Source: Muribaculaceae bacterium (GTDB lineage Bacteria; Bacteroidota; Bacteroidia; Bacteroidales; Muribaculaceae). Taken from it: a stretch of 29,987 nt of DNA. A program made the translations under genes and the position numbers. The DNA lies in assembly GCA_009775365.1 (NCBI GenBank), contig VSPM01000032.1:1-29987 (forward strand), read 5' to 3'. The notes under the pieces were generated by a model that made no database searches, was not told the origin of the DNA, and saw only the letters and a program-made list of their open reading frames with translations. Shown in pieces: positions 17,626-26,100 of this stretch (within the stretch, counting starts at the first letter, position 1; every line of letters starts with the position of its first letter).

Positions 17626-19053
17626 ATGAATTGCAAAGAACTTGAAATAGAAGTACAGCCAGAAAAGCCTTTTGAGAACGACTTATTTGGTTTGCATTCT
17701 TTCGGGGAAATGCTGACCGGAATTATTGATTCGTATGCAGACACTGGTGCTGTCATAACAATCAATGGGGAATGGGGTATTGGGAAAACCACTTTCCTTA
17801 GGATGTGGAATCAGTATCTCAGAGACAACCACTATCGTACTCTTTTTTTCAACGCATGGCAATGTGATTATTACGATGATCCTATGCTCGCCCTTATTGG
17901 AGAACTATCAGAGGAGTTTGGACAAAAAAGTGGGTTCCAAGACTTTGTAAAAAAGGGGGGACGTTTAGCATTCAGATTTGGAGGGGAACTCCTTAAAGGA
18001 ATCATTAAGAATCGTTTAGGCGCTGATTTAGATGCAGTCGTAGATGAAGTTACCGATATAGGAATCGAGTCAGTCAAAGATTATAGAGAGAGCAAAAACT
18101 TGCTTGAAGATTTTAAGAAACAACTGACGGAGATTGTTGCGGATCCCAAGAATGAAAAACCTGTTGTCTTTATAATCGACGAACTCGATAGATGTAACCC
18201 CAAATTTGCGGTTAAATTATTAGAACGCTTAAAGCACTTATTTGAGGTGCCAAACATCATATTTGTCCTTGGACTTAACACCGAGCAACTTCAATATGCT
18301 GTTCAGGGATTCTATGGGTCTGCCTATATTAATGGGAATGAATACTTAAAACGCTTCTTTGACGTAGAGTTAAGTCTTCCCACTCCAAAGTTAGATGTAT
18401 ATTGCAAGAGCCTTTTCGCTTCTCAGGGTATTGATGAATACTTCAAAAAACATGAAGATGCAGGCTGGATGTCCGAAAGAGATCGTGAGGCAACCCGATT
18501 CTCTGAATGCGCTTGCGACCTCATAATTGCGAATAATACAAATCTTCGCAAAACATATAGGATAGTGCATTACATGCGTCTCGTTTTTGCTGGATGTATG
18601 CACAATGCACCGGCTAATTCCGACTTGCTTTTCTTGCTTTGCTTTCTCAAAATTCATTTTCCATTATCCTATAATAAGATAAGATACCATGAGTTCAGTA
18701 TTCAAGAGTTGTTAGATGAGATGGAACGTATTTTACCCAACTCTCTGCTCCTCCAAGTGCAGAAGTATGGTGCCCCGCGTAGAATGGCTTGGCTTATAGC
18801 AAAGCTACTGCTCTATTACAATCATCTTGATGGACATGGTTCCATTTTGGATAAAGATTTTACAGGGTCATTAATTGAAGCCAATAATAAATACACATAT
18901 ACAGTGAAACCTCAAATTATCACATCGGAGACTTTATACGAGGCTTTAAGATGGCACGAAAATAATAGTCACGCTCCCTATGAAATTGGGATTGATTATC
19001 TCATCGAAAAAATCCAGTTAGCCGGCACCATCAATTTACCTGTAATGGGTTAG
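17626..19053 (+). CDS. KAP-family P-loop NTPase
   Basis: A 475-residue KAP (STAND-related) NTPase. The Walker A motif NGEWGIGKTT has K54, a KAP-typical FNAWQCDYYDDP follows near residue 75, and the Walker B strand VFIIDELDRC has D185/E186, with the LLERLKHLF helix after it. I see no clear membrane-spanning pair, although many KAP proteins have one in the NTPase domain. Such proteins occur in defence loci and in toxin or exclusion systems, where they probably act as ATP-driven switches; the C-terminal half (about 285-475) is of unknown function. It starts 77 bases after the phosphatase gene, so it may be a separate unit. I found no promoter box there. An A6G6 run at 17949-17960 is noted separately. 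Confidence 0.85.
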   Translation: MNCKELEIEVQPEKPFENDLFGLHSFGEMLTGIIDSYADTGAVITINGEWGIGKTTFLRMWNQYLRDNHYRTLFFNAWQCDYYDDPMLALIGELSEEFGQKSGFQDFVKKGGRLAFRFGGELLKGIIKNRLGADLDAVVDEVTDIGIESVKDYRESKNLLEDFKKQLTEIVADPKNEKPVVFIIDELDRCNPKFAVKLLERLKHLFEVPNIIFVLGLNTEQLQYAVQGFYGSAYINGNEYLKRFFDVELSLPTPKLDVYCKSLFASQGIDEYFKKHEDAGWMSERDREATRFSECACDLIIANNTNLRKTYRIVHYMRLVFAGCMHNAPANSDLLFLLCFLKIHFPLSYNKIRYHEFSIQELLDEMERILPNSLLLQVQKYGAPRRMAWLIAKLLLYYNHLDGHGSILDKDFTGSLIEANNKYTYTVKPQIITSETLYEALRWHENNSHAPYEIGIDYLIEKIQLAGTINLPVMG

Positions 19054-19099
19054 GGAAAAAGGCTGTTCAGTTAAAGATACTACACTACAATGAAATAAA

Positions 19100-19552
19100 A
19101 TGGAAGAACAGAAGGACTATTTATATTACTTTTGGCAGAATAATACCGGAGATTGGATGCGCGAGTTTGCCTATCTCTCCAAAGATAAGACTCTTAAGGG
19201 CCTCACTTTTGGAGGGTTGACTGAAGGTACTAAACTTGTCAACCTTTCTGAGTTTAACTTAGAAGAACTTATGTGCGCACAGGATATTATCAAGTGTTAC
19301 TTTCACTCTCCGTCCGGTCGTTATCATAAGTTCAACGAAGATTACTCATCCTATGGTATGAAGCACATGGTTGAACGTCTGCTTAATAAGATTACTCATG
19401 GCCGCATCAATTATATCTCTAACGGCACCCTTATCTTGGCGATGCACCATTGCGGCTATAAGTTTCAGAGAATACCGGATACGCCAAACTGCTATTTCAA
19501 CGTACCGAAAAAATGTATAAAGCGTATGGAGGACGCATTGAGAGAGGTATAA
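19100..19552 (+). CDS. Conserved hypothetical protein
   Basis: A 150-residue soluble protein. I recognise a pattern but no function: SSYGMKHMVERLL (near residue 87), YISNGTLILAMHHCGY and PNCYFNVP, all in the C-terminal half. I associate this SYGxKH...SNGxxIxA...PNxYFN pattern with short bacterial and phage hypothetical proteins, some near mobile elements. The N-terminus (about 1-70) has a WREFAYLSKDK-like section without known motifs. It lies 46 bases after the KAP gene and 54 bases before the nuclease-like gene. No membrane segment, signal peptide or catalytic motif is visible. Confidence 0.7.
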   Translation: MEEQKDYLYYFWQNNTGDWMREFAYLSKDKTLKGLTFGGLTEGTKLVNLSEFNLEELMCAQDIIKCYFHSPSGRYHKFNEDYSSYGMKHMVERLLNKITHGRINYISNGTLILAMHHCGYKFQRIPDTPNCYFNVPKKCIKRMEDALREV

Positions 19553-19606
19553 TATATCGTTGTGCCAATCCAGACTCTCTTTCGTAAATCAAACATCAAA
19601 CACCTT

Positions 19607-20302
19607 ATGAAAATCGTAAGTTGGAACGCTAACGGAAAGTTCCGTGAAAAATATAAGGCAATTCTTGAATTAGATGCCGATATATACGTCATTCAAGAGT
19701 GCGAAAATCCTGAAACCTGCAAGGATTCGGGCTATCGCAACTTCTTCAAGAATTACCATTGGGCAGGCGTCTACTCCTATAAAGGGCTAATGGTTTTCAC
19801 CACACGCCCTGACGTTTCCCTTGACCGCCTTGATTGGGGCGCGGAGGATAAACGTGTCTTTATCCCAGTCAGAGTCAACGACTCGTTCAATCTTGTTGCA
19901 GCATGGGCCTGTGACCCATACTGCGAAGAACTCCAGGATTGGATTGAAATTGTATCAGACCGCCTCAATGACGGGACCATCATTATCGGCGACCTGAACA
20001 GTAATGTTACTCTCGACCCGAAGCACATCCGAAAATCGGGCAAGAGCTTCGGCCATGTAATTGAACTGCTTAAACCGAAAGGTCTGCTCCCTATGTGGCA
20101 TCTCTACCACAAGCAGGAGCAAGGAAAAGAGAAAACTCCCACATTTTATCTTTACCGACATCTTGACAAGCCTTTACACATTGACCATTGCTTCGCAAGC
20201 CCGGAACTTGTCAAATCAATTTTAATTCATGCTCGTTGGCAATGGCTTTCTTTGAGCGATCACCTCCCAATAGAAATAGAAACAACAGAATCCGTTATTT
20301 AA
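19607..20302 (+). CDS. Endonuclease/exonuclease/phosphatase (EEP) family protein
   Basis: A 231-residue member of the EEP fold (exonuclease III / APE1 / DNase I-like), a metal-dependent phosphodiester hydrolase. The motifs are in order: SWNANG with N7 at the N-terminus, IQECE with E31, GDLN with D129 and N131, HIDH with D193/H194, and SDHLP with D218/H219. All expected catalytic residues are therefore present. I start at ATG 19607 because MKIVSWN is the usual beginning of this fold; an upstream in-frame GTG at 19562 would add 15 residues without motif. Whether the substrate is DNA, a nucleotide or a phospholipid cannot be seen. It is followed one base later by the ASCH gene, suggesting a functional pair. 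Confidence 0.88.
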   Translation: MKIVSWNANGKFREKYKAILELDADIYVIQECENPETCKDSGYRNFFKNYHWAGVYSYKGLMVFTTRPDVSLDRLDWGAEDKRVFIPVRVNDSFNLVAAWACDPYCEELQDWIEIVSDRLNDGTIIIGDLNSNVTLDPKHIRKSGKSFGHVIELLKPKGLLPMWHLYHKQEQGKEKTPTFYLYRHLDKPLHIDHCFASPELVKSILIHARWQWLSLSDHLPIEIETTESVI

Positions 20303-20303
20303 T

Positions 20304-21569
20304 ATGAAATGTCTATCGATACAGCAACCCTGGGCTCAATATATTGCGGCAGGGATAAAAGATATTGAGAACCGCACATGGGAATTGAAATCATTCCCTC
20401 AACGTGTCTTAATCCATACAGGTAAAAAGAAACAGTTTGAATCGACTGACGAGCTGCCACTCTTATATCAGCTTATCATCGAAAATGCAGAACGTCTCGG
20501 TATAGTTCCTTTTATCGAGGATATGCCGACCGGAGCAATTATTGGCGTTGTAGATATTGTAGACTGTACCACTAATGATGTAGCCAGTTCGGATTGGGCG
20601 GCTACTTCAGAAGATCCAGATCATCCAATATATAATTTTCACCTTGCTAATGCCCGTCTTTTCAAGAACCCTATTCTGAATGTCAAAGGTAAACAGGGTA
20701 TCTTTGAATATTCTGAGTTGGATGAGAACAATCTGCCTGAATCTGTCGAGATTCCAACAATTCGACGAGAGGGTAAAGAGCTGTTCATCCCTCTTGATGA
20801 AGAAGAGGTTGATGATTTCATTGAAATGGATAATGAAGGTCTTTCCTTTGGCTACAATCTTTTGAATCAGAATCTTCATTATTTTGCAGAAATAAAAGAC
20901 GATGAAATTGTAGCGTTGCCGACCGAATACATCACCTTCTTTAATGGTACAAAATCTGTCAGAGTAAGAGTTGAATCGACTGACATCGAATACATCACAG
21001 ATGAAGAAGGGAATGATATAGTATTTGGAAACCCACAGGGAGATGAACTTATATGGGCCAAGATTTTCTACTCGGTCCTTCCGGAGCGTTGTAAGAAATC
21101 GCCACAAAAAGAAAAGCCGGTAAAAAAGGCGCTCAATGATGCGTTGGATAAATTAAATCCGAGTTGCAAGAATATTATCGCAGCATTGGAATCAGCGGGT
21201 TATGCTTTTGAGTATCACAAAGACCCCGATAGCCCTTATGCCGAGATCAGTACCGAAATTGATGACACTGGTGAAGATAGGCTTGACGCGGACTTCATAG
21301 TGAATCTTGAAACCGGTGTCGTAACTTTTACACTCTATACAGAGAACAGAGTGCCGATAAAGTCGATTAAAAAAGCTATCGAGAATGTCAATATATTCAA
21401 TGGTTCGGCATCACCTGCTTGGCTTATAATCAATCCTGAAAACGGTGCGGTATGTTCCCGTGTATGTGATATTGCGTCGGACAAGCCTTTGACCGTGAAC
21501 GCGGCCGGAAGCATGGTCGCATACGCAATACAAGCAATAACCGAAGGATTCAGCGAATTATTACTGTAA
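20304..21569 (+). CDS. ASCH-domain protein with extra C-terminal domains
   Basis: A 421-residue protein. Residues 1 to about 135 are an ASCH domain, a PUA-like RNA-binding fold: QQPWAQYIAAGIKDIENRTW starts at residue 7 and carries the conserved QPW and ENRTW motifs, and GAIIGVVDIVDC forms a central strand. ASCH proteins bind nucleic acid or modified nucleosides, and some hydrolyse N4-acetylcytidine. The central part (about 150-265) is acidic and has no family I know. The C-terminal 150 residues resemble a YbjN-like chaperone fold (alternating helices and DFIVNLETGVVTF-type strands), but this is a weak guess. It begins one base after the EEP gene stop, so the two are probably co-expressed and may act on the same nucleic acid. 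There are no membrane segments. Confidence 0.8.
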   Translation: MKCLSIQQPWAQYIAAGIKDIENRTWELKSFPQRVLIHTGKKKQFESTDELPLLYQLIIENAERLGIVPFIEDMPTGAIIGVVDIVDCTTNDVASSDWAATSEDPDHPIYNFHLANARLFKNPILNVKGKQGIFEYSELDENNLPESVEIPTIRREGKELFIPLDEEEVDDFIEMDNEGLSFGYNLLNQNLHYFAEIKDDEIVALPTEYITFFNGTKSVRVRVESTDIEYITDEEGNDIVFGNPQGDELIWAKIFYSVLPERCKKSPQKEKPVKKALNDALDKLNPSCKNIIAALESAGYAFEYHKDPDSPYAEISTEIDDTGEDRLDADFIVNLETGVVTFTLYTENRVPIKSIKKAIENVNIFNGSASPAWLIINPENGAVCSRVCDIASDKPLTVNAAGSMVAYAIQAITEGFSELLL

Positions 21570-21599
21570 GCATTCTTGCAACTAATAAAGCTTCACCGA

Positions 21600-22838
21600 A
21601 TGGCTCAATCTATAAATCACATAAAGGTAGAACTTCTGAGCGAGGTTTTTGGATATGGTGATAATATCATATCACAAGTACCTACGTTCAGAGATTTCTG
21701 TGTCGCCTGTATTGATCACATTGGGGAGCACTGCATTCCATATATAAAGTCCGTCTATGCTGGATTGAGGCATCTTGTACCGGTATATATTGCCGCCAAA
21801 ATGGACTCCTACGATTTGGTCAATGACGTTACCGAATCAGAGATTGCTAAGTGGTATGAGACATTTAAGGAAGCAGAACAAAAGAGGTGCTTGGAGAAGG
21901 AGTTCAAGGATAATATAGATGAATTACAATTCCTTGTTGAAGAATATCGAAATAGCGATGATTTCAAGAAGATGTTGGATTTCATCGGGCGATTCAAATG
22001 GCTGGCTCCATATAATGCGATGCTTGTGCAAATGCAGCTCCCGGGAGCAAGACTGGTACTCAATGGTAAAAATTGGGCCGCTTTTAACAGGCGTCCTAAG
22101 AAAAATGCGAAACGTCTTATCACCCTGATGAACTTCGGGCCGATTCAATGTATGTTTGAATATGGCGACACAGAACATATTCCGGGAACAGAGGAAATTT
22201 CGGAAGATGCCATATTCGAGAAATGGGATAAGATGCTTATTAGTCCGTCAGGTAAACCAAGCAAGGATGATATTGATAATCTCTATTGGAATCTCGCCCA
22301 ATTAGGTATATGTCTCGATACTAAGTTTGAAGCGGTTAATACCTACGGCGGCTATCTTTCCCGTTATACAGAGGGCGAAGTGACGTTTCATGTCTCGGAT
22401 AAGTGTATTGCAAAAGCAAAGTCGGCCTTTATAATCAGTGTAAACGGTCGAGCTGATGAAGCGAGTCAGTTCCATACTTTATGTCATGAGCTTGGTCATT
22501 TGTTCTGTCGGCACTTGTATTATGATCGAAGTAAGGAACGTCGCATGACTATACAAGAGCGTGAGTTTGAAGCTGAGACTGTGGCATGGCTTGTATGTAA
22601 AAGACGTGGAATTAAAAATCCATCGGAGGCATATTTGTCAACATATGCGCCGGACGGTATTATCCCTGTATGTAGTACTGAAATGATAATGAAGGCTGTG
22701 ACGAAGATTGAAGCGTTACTCTCTTCAAAGATGAATATAAAGAGTTCTCCATGGTTTGAGAAGAATAAGGCATTGAGAGAGCTTGTTGAATGTCTTGAAT
22801 CAGAAAGACGTCAATCCAGAAATCTATTTGATTATTAA
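21600..22838 (+). CDS. ImmA/IrrE-type zinc metallopeptidase with ArdC-like N-domain
   Basis: A 412-residue protein. The C-terminal half has the zinc-peptidase motif HELGH (H296, E297, H300), with a downstream EAE (E324/E326) in a FEAETVAWLV helix that supplies the third ligand, typical of the ImmA/IrrE family. Residues about 115-185 resemble the N-terminal domain of ArdC-type antirestriction proteins (FKWLAPYNAMLV, LNGKNWAAFNRRP), which bind single-stranded DNA. ImmA relatives cleave phage-type repressors, so a role in de-repression or in sensing phage proteins is plausible; the target here is unknown. I start at ATG 21600 (MAQSINHIKV); an in-frame TTG at 21576 is less likely. The gap to the ASCH gene is 30 bases. 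Confidence 0.82.
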   Translation: MAQSINHIKVELLSEVFGYGDNIISQVPTFRDFCVACIDHIGEHCIPYIKSVYAGLRHLVPVYIAAKMDSYDLVNDVTESEIAKWYETFKEAEQKRCLEKEFKDNIDELQFLVEEYRNSDDFKKMLDFIGRFKWLAPYNAMLVQMQLPGARLVLNGKNWAAFNRRPKKNAKRLITLMNFGPIQCMFEYGDTEHIPGTEEISEDAIFEKWDKMLISPSGKPSKDDIDNLYWNLAQLGICLDTKFEAVNTYGGYLSRYTEGEVTFHVSDKCIAKAKSAFIISVNGRADEASQFHTLCHELGHLFCRHLYYDRSKERRMTIQEREFEAETVAWLVCKRRGIKNPSEAYLSTYAPDGIIPVCSTEMIMKAVTKIEALLSSKMNIKSSPWFEKNKALRELVECLESERRQSRNLFDY

Positions 22839-22860
22839 AATTGATAGAAATCAGAGAAAA

Positions 22861-23016
22861 ATGGAAACATTTGATAATTTGGATTCATACAACAGAGACC
22901 CCGAACATGATATGTGGGTGGACCTTGACTATCAGGAAAACACCGGTGAACTGTCGGACATCTTTGATGATGCCGACATAGACGAATATGTCAACAATCT
23001 GAATGACTGGGATTAG
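22861..23016 (+). CDS. Very acidic 51-residue protein
   Basis: A short frame 22 bases after the metallopeptidase gene. Of 51 residues about 18 are Asp or Glu and only one is Arg or Lys. Aromatic residues are spaced through it (F4, Y10, W19, Y24, F35, Y43, W50), and the segment SDIFDDADIDEY is a run of acidic turns. Strong negative charge on a small protein recalls DNA-mimic antirestriction or inhibitor proteins, but I know no family. It could also be a partner or antitoxin-like inhibitor of a neighbouring enzyme. I chose ATG 22861; an in-frame upstream ATG at 22783 lies inside the previous gene and is unlikely. Coding status is moderately supported by length and charge pattern alone. Confidence 0.55.
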   Translation: METFDNLDSYNRDPEHDMWVDLDYQENTGELSDIFDDADIDEYVNNLNDWD

Positions 23017-23114
23017 TCCTGCATATGACTTGTTATGCATTAGACATATCGACGAATATTGATGACTTGCAGGTTATTGAATGTTGACACAGATATGAAA
23101 TCGAATCGGATAAT
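23017..23114 (+). other. Intergenic region before the large GHKL-helicase gene
   Basis: Ninety-eight bases with no TAnnTTTG box or strong hairpin that I can see. A 20-codon frame (23025-23087) is present, but it has no support beyond its ATG. The gap may hold an undetected promoter for the large gene that follows. Confidence 0.5.
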
Positions 23115-26100
23115 ATGGCAATAACACAGAGACAGCAACAACTATTTGATGACCTTCATGCCAAGCGAAGCAAGCAGGCTGAGGTTCTTGATGACTTTGC
23201 AATGCGGGGCATCAAGCAAAGCGTTGTGGATATGTATAATCAAAAGGCTCATTTCATATATGAGCTTTTACAGAACGCCGATGATGCGCGTGCCAGCGAA
23301 GTCACATTTGAACTGTACCCTAAGAAGCTTGTTTTCCGTCATAATGGCACGGAACGATTCACCGTTTCAGAAGACAGAGAAGATGCCATTCCGTATGGTC
23401 ATATCAATGCAATCACAGCCATTGGTTTTTCAGGAAAACAACAAGATGAAGGCAATAAGATAGGTAAATTTGGCATTGGATTTAAGGCTATATACCAATA
23501 TAGTAGCACCCCTGAAATCTACGACGAGACTTTCTGTTTTCGTATAGAACAGTTCATTGTGCCGACTCAAATGGCTTCTGACTATCCTGCCAGAGCACCA
23601 AAGGAAACAATATTCGTATTCCCTTTTGATCAACCGGATAAGGCGTTCAATGATATAAAGTCAAAACTTGAAAGTCTTAATAATCCCATACTGTTCCTCA
23701 GACATTTACAAAATGTATCGGTAATTGTCAATGGGAAGTATCAAGGAGTGTATTCCAAGAAATCCCAATTTAAGGAGGTCGTGGAAGACATCACCCATAA
23801 TCTGTGCGAGATTGACAACCGTGGAGAGAAACAGATGATGCACCTGTTTACTCGTCCGATTAAGGTAAATAACGAGCAGAAGGATAATTATTATATCAGC
23901 GTTGGATATGGTCTTACTGAGGATGGCGACATAGATGTAGAAACTCGACCGAATGTGTTCTGTTTCTTTCCTACTTCGGAAAAATTTGGAGATATATGTT
24001 GTATTACTCATGCTCCTTTTGAACTGGTAAACAGCCGTCAACAGCTAAAAGACACAAGCTATAATGATAGTTTAAAGCGATTGTTGGCGAACCTTTCAGC
24101 AGAAGCTTTGCCTATCCTAAGGGATTATTATCTGAAATCAAAAAAGACAATCTTCGATGGGAATATCCTCCGTATAATTCCACCGAGAGGAAACTATTGG
24201 CCAGAGAGGGATGATTCCGTATTTAGAAAAAAGTATATTGAGATAATCAAAGAGAATGAGTTAATACTTTCAAGGGAGAAATTATATTCAACTCCAGACT
24301 GTCTTCTTATGGTCTCGAACCTGTCATTGGCGAACCTTATATCCACTGACCAATTACAAGAACTCAAAGGAGAGGATGTCCATTTCTTAAATGCCAAAAT
24401 TTGGGGAATGGCTAATGAGGACTATGAGCTTGGAAACTTATTGACTAAGACCTTAGGTGTTGAGACATTTGATGCCGATGATCTTCTCGGAGAATTAACT
24501 CCGGAATTTATGGATGCACAGTCCTATGACTGGGTAAAAAGACTATATAACCACCTGCACAAGAAAGAACATGAAACGTGGGAGACTGACGATGATGAAA
24601 ACGCATGGGATTATTCCGCCTGTTCTTCTCCGATAGTTAAGACTTCTACCGGAGAGTGGGTCTCTGCCTACACCTCGTTGGGTGAGTTGAACGTTTTTCT
24701 ACCGCTTAAAACAAAGGTAGATGATACAGATTATAAATTTGTCAACGAGGAGTATCTAAAGGAGGATGTTACAAGGAATTTTCTCCGTAATGCTCTTCAT
24801 CTTACACAGCCCGATTCATGGTCTTACATAGGTTCTGTTATCTTCCAACACTGTCAGTCGAAAGAATTGTCGAGCGAACAATTGCTGCACTTTTTCGAGT
24901 TTATATATAAATATCTCCAAGGAATTGAGGATGCTGAAAAGAGAGCAGAAAAACTCGGCGAGATAAAGAAGTCTTTTGCGTTGCTTACGCAGAACGACTC
25001 ATTTACGTTGTTATCTACCCCGATATATTATGACTCAAAGATGCTTAAATCTTTTATGTATGGGGTAAAGTGCAACTTTGTAGCTTCTGAAAAATACGCT
25101 GACTTTATAAAGAGATATACAGAAGAGCGCTATAGGGCTTTCTTGATAGAATTGGGTGTCATTTTTAGACCCTCAATTCAATCGGAGGAAAATTATTACG
25201 AGGGCTGGGTGCCATCTGCTGTAATTAAAAGATTTAATCTGCGTACCCATACAGCAGCTAAATATACTGATTATTTCTTCCCAAATATCAAGGAGTTCGC
25301 TGATAATAAAAGAAAGGATAAGGTTACGTCACAGACTCTTTGGTCTTGGCTTGCAGATGAGAATCTTAGTAAGTATAGGTATGCAAGATGTAGGTACCGC
25401 TATTATAGCTGGTATAGCGCGCAACCTGCGGATTCAAAACTTTATACAGAACTTAAATCTCTTAAATGGATTTGTATAAATAATGAGTGGGTATCTCCTT
25501 CGGAAACGTATCTCGAAGAGTTGGACGCAGCCGGTTATGAGATAACAGATTCCATTGTAGAATTTCTTGAAATCCAGAAGAAAGAACGAGACTTAAAGGA
25601 ACTCGGGCTTACTGATGAGGAAATTCAGCGAAATCGCATTGGCAAGATGGTTGAAGAATCCGGCCTTACAGAGGACGAGGTTCAAGCGGCTTTGGCCAAA
25701 GCCAAGGCTGAAAAAGCTGCCAGAAAAGTAGCCGCGACAAAATCAGCTGATAATAATGAGAGAAAAGATAGTTTTAATGGGAACTATCAGACCTCTGATG
25801 CCACTAACCCCGATGCCCATAAAGATGAGCGTGAAAGGAAAAGTGCTATTGAGAAAAAACGTGAAGAATGGGAAAAGATGAGCAAGGCTCCAAATGGACG
25901 ACCTGCAACATCACAGTCTGGAGGAGGTAAAGCGTCATCTTTAGATATTCCTGATATGCACACTGGGGGCAATCCGGATGAGCCATTCTTTGACAATGCC
26001 CCCGCTGAAAAGAAACAATCATCTGCTGACAAGTGCAAGCGTGCCACAGAGAAATTTAAGCGGAAAAATACAGAGGCAAAGAATGCGGCAGAGAAAGCCG

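Noticed and set aside
19562..19606. Upstream GTG start for the EEP hydrolase
   Set aside because: The EEP fold begins at MKIVSWN from ATG 19607; the upstream 15 residues carry no motif.
23025..23087. 20-codon frame upstream of the GHKL-helicase gene
   Set aside because: It is short, lacks a ribosome-binding site, and nothing in it supports translation.
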